A DNA stretch of 64,000 nucleotides from Prinia subflava (lineage: Eukaryota > Chordata > Aves > Passeriformes > Cisticolidae): positions 119,509,094 to 119,573,093 of the forward strand of contig NC_086247.1 in assembly GCF_021018805.1 (NCBI RefSeq), in the 5' to 3' direction. The notes beneath the pieces are model-generated. The model had not been told where the DNA came from, searched no databases, and saw only the letters and a list, made by a program, of their open reading frames with translations. The translations under genes were made by a program, and so were the position numbers. Of the stretch, positions 49,641 through 61,018 are shown in pieces (position 1 is the first letter of the stretch; the number at the start of each line of letters is the position of its first letter).

Positions 49641-52600
49641 ACTTCCCCCTCTCCATTTAAAAAAATGAAACTTCCACCCATTTTTCTGTGCATGTCTAAG
49701 AGGTCGCCTTCCCCCCTTCCTTCTTTTTATTCTGTCTTCTTACATTTACACTGCTGGATTACATAACTTCTGCTCATTCAGCTATCCACTGACATTGCTG
49801 TAAACTTTGTCATGGGCCCAGGACAGATCTCTGGCTCCGAACACAGGAACGTGGCTATGACTGAGGCACAACTTTAAATCCCCAGGTCCAGCTTTGCAAA
49901 GAAGGAAGCTGCCACCTAAAGAGTAAAAGCATTACCCTGAGCAACTCAGGTTACCATGGGGCTGCTTGTGCATATACATCCATTCCTGCAGTCTTTGGGC
50001 TTCTTCTCCCTCTTCTGAAAAACCCACACTTCTACCACCGTAGATATTCAAAGCAAAATGCAACCAAAGAAATGATGCAGGAGCTTCAGGGTAGTTCATT
50101 GTCCTCTTGAGGCTTTGAGCACTTGCTTGGCAAGTCTTCTCTTTCCAAAAGAAAATTTTGTTCACCAGAAGCAACAGCAGATCTATTGCCCATCTATGAG
50201 CATCTTAACCTTAATATCACAGGAGTTACCGTGTGTGTATGGCAAATGACCCTTCTAATTATTATTACTTTCATAGACACAAACTCAGAAGAATTTGCTT
50301 TCGAAACAGTGTCTTATACAAGATATTTCCAGGAGTAAGAGCATTTTCTGAAATGAACAAGAAAGATCAAAGCAGTCTGAACTGCATTTCTAAATTACAT
50401 GTTTACACTGAAGTCCTATTTCAAGAAATAAACTGTTTTAAAACAGACGTCATGCTCGATAGGAGTTAAAAACTTATTTGTTCTTGCTGATGGGAAAACA
50501 AAAAGTTCTTTCCAGGCAGGTATTTCCAAAACCTATTGATTTTTTCTTCCTCCTAACAGGAAACACTGTTTTCCCCTTTTTCTTCCTGTGACAGACCAGT
50601 TAATGATAAAGAATGTCCTGTGCTCAGAGGAAATTCCACTTGCATGCAAGAGCTCCCTCTTTATCTGTTTACTTGTCTGTCTTTTCATTCTTCCCCCATT
50701 CCAACCCCAGCCCTAAATTTCCATGTTCATCAAGAATAGGCCTGTTGTGATGGGAGTTATGGGATGTTTTAATTCTAGTGGGAGCCTTTCTCAAACTAGG
50801 GCCCTGGCCAGGACAGTTATGACTCCAACTTAGCTGTCTAGCTCAGGAATTCTTGCAACACCCTCCCTGCAGAATGTTTCATCCTTGGGGAAAGGGTGGT
50901 GGGGCACACCACAGATGTTTGGTGTAACTGAAACTTGACAAAAATCACTGCTTCTGCTGAAAGTTTCCAGTCTCAACAACCAGAAAGTTCTGACTTTGAA
51001 GAGCCCAAACGTCAGAGTGCACTGGGATTATCCCAAATGTGTATTGTAAAAAGGAACTGGGTGTACTGCAGTTGAGACTGTGGATGGACAAATCACAGGT
51101 CCTACACGCATTTGAGGTGAGTGTCTCATCCAGCCCTTGGGACTGACTTTTGCCTATGTCAATCAGTGGCCCAAAGCATCAGCAAAGACCCTGTGGATAA
51201 AAGCAGCATAATCTGATTATTTTTTTCCTCCACTGCTTGGCACTTAAAAAGGCTTGATTAAGAAAATATTCTGTAATAATGGTCCTGCACTCAACAGGAA
51301 AGTCTCATTTTCGTTGTGACATTATTTTTCATTTCTAACCCAAGAGCTTTACAGTCCCTGTGGAATAAAAGAGGCCAGATAATTTCAGGGTTAAATAAGC
51401 TTTAATGACTATCACATGTATGGAACCTTAAACCCAGTACTAAAAATTATTTTTTTAAAGTGGCATCTCTTCCTTTTTTAATTTAAAATAACCATCCAGG
51501 TGGTTTCCTAAGGATTTCTTTGCAAATTGCTTCCAGTGAACCTTTTCAGTTACAGACCACTGCAAACCCATGTGGTGGTATTCAGCGTTTAGTTCAACTT
51601 GGGTGTCCCATGTTTTTGTAGTGGACAGAGGGACAGTCTGCACAAATATCTGCACAAGGGAGGCTGTCTGGGCAGGCTAGCTGTGACTAGCAAAGACATA
51701 AAAATGTAAATATTCACATTTTCAGAAGAAACTAAAGGAAAGCAGTGCTAAGACTGGACTCTTCAAAATACTCATAAGAAAATGGGGTATGTTTTCTCAA
51801 GTCCCTTTGGTTCTTCAGAAAAAGACATTCTTTGTCGAAGAAGACTCAGATCAAAGTGCTCAGCATTGAGCTGTATCAAAGGTTTTCCTATGAACTCTCC
51901 AAATTGTAATGAAATAAAATATCTGGAAATATTCTTTGTGAGAACTGCCCCAGATTTATTGAACATAAGCCCTCTAAGACACTGGATTGGACAAAGTCTA
52001 AATGAAACCTGGAACGAAGCTCTCCCACTCTCACACACATGCTCAAATGTGCTGCTACATTAAAAAACCTTCACTGAAAATATTTAAGGAAGAACTGCCA
52101 AAGTTTGGGTCCAACTTCTCTGAAGACAGACATGTGCAAAGGACATGATGGCCAGTAGACATCCCCAAAACATTTTGGCAATGAATCTTCAAGAACGATC
52201 TCAAGAAGAACTTTCTCACTAACTGTTCTAAGCACGTTAAAGCCAGTTGGGATCATGGGGGGTTTGTGTTGGGAACATTCAACTGCTAAGAAATAGAGTA
52301 GGCTACTTACTTACTTTATACTTGCCAAATAGCCATGGGCCAGTGGTGAGGGGCTGACCTGGAAGAGAAGAGCTTTGTATCCAGTTACAAATCACTGAGC
52401 TATGTGGCATGAGCAGCCTCCTCTTTTACTGGAGCTGTAAACCGCAAATACCCAAGACAAATAATGTAGCAATTTATGGAAAATAATTAATAGCGTTTTG
52501 CATTTCAGTAGAACCTTCTACCCTGGATGATCCCAAAGCATCTTGCATTGAAAGTCATGTGGTGCAATTACCCCTAACACGGGAGATCACAGCCAGCCAG

Positions 52601-53031
52601 CCGATGGCACGCCAGTGCAGAGGGGAGGTGTTGACTAAGGCAAGAAGCAAACAGCTGCAATTAGGTAAAAAAATCATGTAATCTTTAATACTTATGAATA
52701 ATGAATAGGAGATTCCCTTCCCCCACTGCAGTTCTAATTAACAGATAATTAGTATGTGCTGGTCAAAACGTGGAGCCACTGCTCTTTTTAGAATTGCTCA
52801 AAGAACCTTTGCCATACATCTACACTAAATATCTTGACCCTAGATCTCAAATATCTTAATCTTTAGTCAAAACTCTTCAGGTTTGTCTTGGACACAGTGA
52901 AAACTTTATTACATATAGCTACATCTCAAAGGATGTAACAGGAAAAAGGATCTGGTTTTGATGCTCTTTCCTCATTTTACAGCAGAGAGAAAAGTAAGCT
53001 GAAATATAAAAATTTGGATTAAAAGAACAAA

Positions 53032-53077
53032 TTTATATGCTGTAATTAAAAATATTTATATGCCGTAATTAAAAATA
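53032..53077. repeat. Tandem duplication of 23 bp
   Basis: TTTATATGC[TC]GTAATTAAAAATA occurs twice in direct succession with a single T/C difference. It is a small local duplication. Confidence 0.85.
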
Positions 53078-56000
53078 TGGGCTCTGTATGGTTAGCACTG
53101 AAAAATAAATAATACTGCTCTAAACCAGATTTTAGCACTGAACCAAATTTTATTCTTCCCCTAAACTGTCATCTGCATACATTTTTGTAATCTCTCATCT
53201 TCATTTTTCAGCATGATAGCAATAATTATTGTTCTAATGAAACTTTTTTTTTAGAATAGGCAAGTATCTGGAGCTCAGTTCCAACTGGAAAAGGAGAGTG
53301 CTTGGACTCGGATCAACCTCATTACAGCAGGACAAATTCATAGTGCTATTTGATAAAAACATACACAAGATAACTTGTTTTTAAAGATACGCCCTCTTTT
53401 GTTTGCAATCCAGCTGACAGAACAATATTTCCTTCTTGAAAATGAACAGCTATAACAGTACACTTGGAAAATTTTCTGGATTCTTGCTGAAAAAACTGAC
53501 TTAAGCTTTGGAGTTCCATGAATTATAAGTAGCCAAGTAATTCTGTTGATCCTGGTTCATCCTCACACACAGGCTTTACAGCATTCAGTCACTATCAGGA
53601 TAATGAAAATTAACGATCCAGGAGGTACCATCTTTAACTTGGCTTTATCCAAGAATCTGAAATTAATGTATATCAAGAATCTTGACACCTAAACTCCAGC
53701 CTCTTTTTGTGCAAATTAGAATTTTTAATGTTTCTTAAAAATCACACAGCTCTGCAGCACAGAAACTGAGATGCAGCCACAACCAAGGGCCAGCCTGCAA
53801 TTCCCTGTTTGCAGTGACTCTTGTTGAAACATAATGTGATGTAAATTTCCAGTGTCACAAGTCAACCATAAGAATTAAAACTCTGTAGTTGATTATATAA
53901 AGCTATTACATAACTAGATATTTTAAAAGGGAATAATTAATGTATTTTCCTTTTTTCCCCTCCCTTTTTTTTTTTTAATAGGATTCAACCAGGAAATCCT
54001 ATTTCAGTATCCTTCATAGGAACTTCTCTAGCCATAGAATCATTATCTGATAGATTCTTTCTGAAATCAAATGAGGTCCAGCTGTACCCACTTATGGTTT
54101 TAGGATTTACATACTTGTTTAGTCTTCCAATGCTTTTCTTCTGAAAAAGTATGGCTATCTATTAACTCCAAACACATTAAAACCAAACAGACCTCTTGCA
54201 GACACTCAGATAAATCTTTTCAGGACTGACTGGAAAGCATCAGTCAGAGTTACACCACTAGTTTTACTGTGATGATAAATGAAAGAGAAAAAATTTCCAA
54301 CTTCACTTTCATGTTCTGTGGTGCAGGATGCTGCTTTAATTTCAGCATCAGTTTCTACAAATCAAAACATACAGCTTTCCCATTCTTAAAAAAACCCAAA
54401 CAAACTCCAAAATAAAAATGTATCGTGCATGTATACTCTGAAGTACACAGTGAGTACCTACACATTCCACACAAACCGTTTCTATTAGATTTACACAGTC
54501 TTCTGCTTGGATACCCTCTAGACTAGCTTGTTCCTGCTGCTTTACAAACCAAAATGGTTCTGCATGTCCTTAGTGACTGCAGCCCATACAAATGAGGCAC
54601 TTCTGTAAATTCTGCATAGGAAAAATTGCACCAGGTTGAAAAATAATCCACAGCTCAATTTAAAGAAAAACAACAAACAAACTAAACTTTAAACTTGTTT
54701 AAAGGAAAAAATATATTTATTATGGAAACAGGATAAACAGATAAAAACAATAATGACTAACTCATCTGAGAACCTGCAGAGTTCACTCACAGCCCAAGAC
54801 TTACTGTAAGTGAACATTTTTGTGATTATAACTGAATAGTTTTGATGCACGAGAAGCAGTCCTTCAGTTGGTTTCTCCTCTTAGCTGGGATCTGTCCCAT
54901 CAGTTTTTAACCTTCCAAACCCTTAGCCTTTATTCTTCCTCTCTTATCTGCCCAAAATTTTCTCTTTCTTTCCTCCTTTCGAGTAGCATGAATTTAATTT
55001 CTTAGGATTTAGAATTTTTTCTGCTGTCTTCATTCTTTATGTTCAAGCTTTTGTGTATTAATTATTCTGCATGGAATGCCAACCTGAATTTTGCTTGAAA
55101 ACACTTCAGGGCTTATATATTCTTGCAATTGCTTCATAACCGGAACATATGTCTCACCACCCTGCACGTCAGTAGTTGCAACATCATTTTCTCTGGCTTT
55201 TACCAATATAATTGTACCTCTTTCATATCTGCCCAGACTCCTGCTGCAAGGACCTTTTTCCCAGCCCTTTCTGCTGAACATGTCAACCCTCTCTGTATAT
55301 CCCTTAATCACCTAAGTTTTCTTCCTGCAACCTTTGCTAGCATGTTTTCATCAGTATTAAAAGTTAGCTGCAGATCAATCCACCATGCCATCTAATACTT
55401 CCCATCCCCTCTGGAAAGCCATCTTCCTGATGCAGCATTGTTTACAAGTACTAGTTCCTAGGAAATGAGCAGATCATCACAGAAGCTTGCTGCCACTCCA
55501 TGACCACTTACCCCGATCCATGAGCCCTCCTCCTACACAGGCATTTCCAGATGATGAGCTCCCAGCTTCTTCTTCTGCTTCTAGAAATTTTTATTGGTCC
55601 CCCCAGGCACAGCCATGCATTTTTTAATACTGAATTTCATTCCATTGCCATTACTTCAGTACTCAAAGCTCATCCATGTTTCTTGGGTTGGTTTTTCTTT
55701 TTTGTTTTCTTTTGTATGATATCCAGGTCTGTCTCGGTATTGCCAATGTCTCCAAAGCCTGCGTCACCAGCAGGACTTGATATACTTTCACTACCATCAT
55801 TAATGATAACGTAACACTAAATCAAATCAGGACTATTCTGGACACTGTGTAGCTCCACAAGCACCCTCCCCTCACCTGGCCCTTTTCCTTTCAACACCAC
55901 ACAATTCTATCCCCTCCAGCAAACCTCAGTTTAAAGCACATTGAGTGAAACCTACCTGTCCTATTTCCTAGGACAGACTCTTCCACATTAGCTGCAGCTG

Positions 56001-59000
56001 TCAGCAGCTTTTAGTGAGTGGGAATTCATCAGAGTGAGGAACAGTGTGGGACAAACTCTACCTTTATTTACAGGTTCACTCTCAGCCCTGCCTGAAATTT
56101 CTCTTGGCTGACAGAGCACAATAAGCAATTCTTTGTAAAAATTTAAAGACGAAAAATGTTTTAATTACAATGGAGATAAGTAGTTGCATTAATACTACTA
56201 GAATATTTAAGCAGTATTTCAGATGTCTGCTGGCACTCATCACGTTGTAGAGAGGAATTTTACATCTGTGCTCCACAGACCTGAGAAGCTGCCTGCACTG
56301 CGTCCCATTTTGCTCCAGTTATGCTTGTTATTAGGCAGTGTCATTATGTACAATTTTCAGTGTTCCTAAAAGGGATTTCAGTAATGTCACAGGAAAAAAT
56401 GGATGGTTTGTTTACTTGATTAATGTCGTGATCTGTGATTACAAATCTGTCTACTGTTGCTTTCACAGGAAATTATTTCAAGAACTTCACTTCTGGGTGT
56501 TGCTTAACATCCAGCACTGACTCTACTATAAACTCATACACATGATTTATCTGGTGGCCAGCATGTGTGGGAGGAAAGATCTAGGAGTCTGACAAAACTC
56601 TTCACTCCCTCTAACTTTTAGGCCATCAGATGTAGAAATCTAAATTATTACACTCCTAAGCCTGTTTGTAAATCCTCAGCCAATGCAAACAATTAATACT
56701 GAGCTAAGTGGGTGCAAAATGAAAGTGATTAGGCACATCTTTTTTTAAAAAAATTACATGCACATATTTTACTAGCTTTAAATGTTAAACCAGCTGATTA
56801 CATCATACCAACACAGTAAAAATTGCTCCAAGGTAACCTAGGAAACTGTTTTTACTAAATAACAACTGAGTCCCTTCATTTAATCTCAATTCACACAGCA
56901 CACAAGCTGAGCTGAGTCTCCCTTCCCAGCGGTCTCCTGCCGTTTGCTCAGAGCAGCTGGGATGCTCTTGCTGTCAGTTCAGAGGGCAAAGCTCTCTGGA
57001 GACTGCAGCCAGGCTCTCTCAGATGAGGGGCCCTTGTCTGTTGGATGTGCTACTCTTGGTGGCTTGCCAGCAGCCCCAAATTTGGCAAGGTTCAGAGCAC
57101 AAGCTACAGTCTGGTTGCTTGATTATCATGGATGTTATTATTTTTATTGGTCAGTTAATATGTCTCCACTTTCTCGTGTTTTTATTTTGCTTTGATTATC
57201 TGTGTCAGCTATTCTGTGTCTCCAGCCTGAAGAGACATAAAGATGGGCAGCCCTCACAGCCATCACCTAACTTTTACCCAGGACAGCTTATAAGATTCTT
57301 GGTCCTCTATATTTTGGAGTCAAGTCAGAAAATCTGTGTTCAGTTGCATCTCACTCCTTAGCTGCTCAGCATTTCCATAGTGCTCAAAAAAAAACATATT
57401 AAGTGCTTGCAAATACTGTAAAAGAAATGCAAGCTGCAGCTACCCAAAAGCAGCTCCAAGGATTTAGTCAACTGAGAGCCAGTTGGGTAAAACAAAGCAA
57501 AACCAGGATTCATTCTAGGTTGTGACTGCTTTGATTTCACCTGCCTCGCTGCTGTGCTCATAATACCCATATGTAGGGGCATATCTCTCACAAACACGCA
57601 CCTAGATAGCAGATATTATCATACGGAAAGCATTATGCATATATAATAAAAGTGATTAAGTAAAAAGATAAAGCTGACTTTTAAAAAATATGCAGGATGA
57701 ATGACATGAAAACTTACATTGACAGCTGTATCTTTGTTTTCATTCTATCTCCCATTTTTAGCTAATTTTAAAAACTTCCAAAACTTTCCCTTTTTAGGCT
57801 GAAATACAGCAGGCCTGGTCTTTGCCAGATAATGAATATTTTAAAAAAATATTTCCTTAAACCATTTTGTCTGTCTTTTATAAGGATAACAAAAAGTGTA
57901 AAAAATTTTTCAGTCAGAATCCCTGAGAACAAAGTTGAACTTTGCCATGAAAGCAGTCCACTAAAAAATGTTTAAAAGGGCGTTGATAAAAATTAGACTT
58001 TATTTGGTGAAGCCCTTCAAAGTTTTGTTTTGTTCAGGCCAATTATATTTTCCCCAAGTTTTCTCACTAAAATCGTGCACATAAGAAAAACAACTCCATT
58101 TTTCATTTCAGCTAACCTTGCTTCTATAAAAATTTATAGAAAGAAAAAGGTCTGTAAAGTGCAGAGTGCTAGTGAATTTAGAAACAAGCACAGATGAGAG
58201 ACGGGCTGATATACTGTCTGAAACACAGCTCAGCTCATTCCCAATACATGTTTTCATTTAAGAGCTTTCTGTTTTGTCTTCTTCACACATATATTTGATC
58301 TAACCTGTTGGCTCTCCTGGTCTATGATACCAATTTTATTCTTCCTGTTCTCATTTACTCAGCCTACTCTAGGCTACATTTGTGACCTTTGTAGTTCTGC
58401 TCCCTTCCACCCGAACTCTTCCCTTGAAACAAGGCTCCTTGAAGTCTCACTCTTCTTTTTCCTGAGCAAAACCTCCCAACTTAGTTCACCAAACCACTGC
58501 TCTGCGTTTTTCAAATCCCACCCAAGTCACGTCCCTCACATTGCCTCTCTGCATTGAGTTAATAAGAAGCAAAACCAGCACAAGGAAACATCTGAGTTAT
58601 CTTCTCTGCCTAAACATATTTCCATTGAGCTAAGCTTTCTTTCCTGCATACAAATCTGCTCTGGCTCAGTAGCCTTGCCTCTCACTCAGTAGCCTTGCAA
58701 ACAAAATTATAACATTTGGAAGCAGCCGGGCCCACTGTAACTTTGCAAACTGCTTTTTAAAAAAACTATTTTTAGCATCTGCCAAGTAGTATTGTAGGCA
58801 GCAGGCAGAAAATGGACTGAAGGGAGGTAAATAGAATAAAATAATATGGATCTCTTTTTCATCAGAATAGTCTTAATGACTGATAAAATCCATATGTTTT
58901 ACAGTATAAACTGTTGCTGAAAATGTTTTTCAAACATTTACCACAAGGTGCCAGCAGTTCTTTAATGCTTTTTTATTTTCAATTCCTGCTGTACACACTC

Positions 59001-59984
59001 AAAGCAGGGGTACAATGAGGCAAAGACTGCAGACAGGAAAGTCATAAGGAGTATTAATGCCAGGATCAGAGACTGTTCACAGAAGACAAGACATATTTTA
59101 GGGCTAGTACATAGGTACTAGTGGTTGGTACTAGTGCCTCTAAAAGAGACCAAAAAAATTAATGTCAAGTTTAGTAATTTGGACAGAAGTCTACAGCATG
59201 CTAGTTCATAGTTGTTGGGGTTTATCTGTACTTTTGAAACCCAAACAACTGTAAAAGTGCACCTCATAATGAGGATACTCAGCTACCAGTGTCTGTTTTG
59301 CCTAACTTTTATCTGCTGCAAAAATTAGAGAGAGGGAGCAAACATCTCATACAATATAGCAGCATCGACTCTCTTAAGATTATAACTCTTCCTAATATTG
59401 GGAGACTTGTACAATACTGCTGTAAGTTACCTGCTGGAGCGGGGGGGCGTGTCGCCTATAATGAGAAAACGAGGCATGTTAATGCAAAGACTTCTACCAT
59501 TTGTGAATGTGTTAATAATAAAAGATCAATAAGGACTTACTGCAGTCAAGTGAAATTGCATTCCAGTTAATGTAAGCTGTAGAGTGTTTATCCCAGTACT
59601 CACTTCTATTAGATTTAAACAACCATGTTGCTGAAATTTAGCAACATTTAAGTATCAAAGCCAGACTTTCAACAGTTAAATCAGAATAATTCAGAATTGA
59701 AACAGCAGGACTTAAGAGAGGCTGCCTTCCTGCTCTGTTTTATTACATTTTCAATGACACAGCTATACATGAATGGTTATTATAAAAATTACTTTAAAGT
59801 ATACATACATGTTATATACACTCCATTAAGTCTTAATATTTTATACATATGCAGCTCTTTCCACTCAGAAAAGCTCACAAAGCGATTCACAAACAATATA
59901 TGCAGAACTAACCTGAGACATTTAATGCAATATGGTCTCCCTTCATAGAGATACATGACTAAACATCCCCAATGAGTAATATGG

Positions 59985-60200
59985 CCAGCAGCCATAACAG
60001 CCTCAGGCTGTGATCTGGTCTGCTCTCATAAGCTAAACAGGGTTGGTCTTGGCCAAATGCATTTGGGAGGCCTCCAAGGAAATCCCAGGGTGCTTCAGGA
60101 AGCAGAGCTGGTGATTCAGTAGGTGGCACACTTCCCCTGGAGTCAGCTCGGAACCAACCACTCCAGCGGAAACCTTGGTAGGTGCAACACCATTAACCGA
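59985..60200 (+). mobile_element. 5S rRNA-derived SINE (AmnSINE1/SINE3-like)
   Basis: Bases from about 59987 to 60094 follow the outline of 5S ribosomal RNA: CAGCCATAAC (5S GGCCATACC), GTGATCTGGTCTGCTCTC (5S CCGATCTCGTCTGATCTC), AGCTAAACAGGGTTGG (5S AGCTAAGCAGGGTCGG) and TTGGGAGGCCTCC (5S GATGGGAGACCGCC), ending CCCAGGGTGCTT. The middle matches are parts of the internal polymerase III promoter. A non-5S body follows (GGTGATTCAGTAGGTGGCAC...). That architecture is a SINE3-type element rather than a 5S gene or plain pseudogene. Known amniote relatives are AmnSINE1 and the squamate 5S-Sauria family; the exact family is not certain. Many substitutions indicate an old copy. It lies antisense to CREB5, and its end is uncertain. 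Confidence 0.75.
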
Positions 60201-60824
60201 GTGGGGTTTCAGGCAGGATCCTCAGCTGTGTCATTTGTCACACTGTCATAATTTATTAGTGATGCTATGGATTCTGCAATTAAAAACAAAGGAGTCGTTT
60301 CTGCTGAGCACTCCTCTCTGCAGAGATCCCTTCATTTGGATAAGCTCAAAGAATTTATTTCTACCTTTTTCCGTGGCAAACATTGCGTTTCAAATGGGAA
60401 CCTTCTGTAAGTGTTGTTAGAATTCTTGGTGTGCACCAATAGGAAGTGAATTTTGTGTTTCCTACCCAAATTTTTGACCACAGATGTATGAATCCTTTCT
60501 TTTGCTTCAGTGGGTCCCATTGGAAGTACCACATCAACTTCCAGGAACTGTTCCTAGCTAAAGGGGACGTCAGGCAGAGGAGAAACCTTTGGACAGCTGG
60601 AGAAATACTCTCTAGTCTAGAAGATGATGAAGGGTGCACTGAGCAACCTGGTTGTTCTATTGAAGACAAGGCAGAGGTGGACAGAATGTGTTTTCAAATA
60701 CACAAGAGGCTGCTGCGGACAGAAAGAGGAAATAATATCTCTCCCCATTTCTATATTTGGTAGAATCAAAGATAAAAGGAGCTTTTGCTTTTGCATCAGG
60801 GAGGGTCTGGGTTAGCCTGAAAGA

Positions 60825-61018
60825 AAAACTTGTCTCAAAGTGAATAGAGTTAAGCACAGCAATAGGAGGTGTGCCCTGTATTTCTGGAGGTTGTCAAAAA
60901 CACATTAAAGATATTTCTGTCAGAAATGATGTAGATGTAACTTAATCCTACTTTGGGCAGAGCACTGGATGAACACTTGAAGTCCCCTCCAGCCATATAG
61001 CTCAATGATTCCATAAGT
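60825..61018 (+). mobile_element. CR1-type LINE 3' end, degenerate
   Basis: The end GGATGAACACTTGAAGTCCC...CCAGCCATATAGCTC...ATGATTCCATAAG follows the familiar CR1 tail (GGACTAGATGACCTCTTGAGGTCCCTTCCAGCCC...ATGATTCTATGA). The upstream part, TTTCTGGAGGTTGTCAAAAAC...CTGTCAGAAATGATGTAGATG, also fits CR1 3'-UTR sequence as I recall it. The copy is 5'-truncated, which is normal for CR1, and divergent, hence old. The start is approximate. It sits about 0.6 kb from the 5S-derived SINE in the same orientation. Confidence 0.75.

Noticed and set aside
51455..51655. Minus-strand 66-codon frame considered as a processed pseudogene
   Set aside because: No parent gene recognised, no poly(A) tail or target-site duplication.
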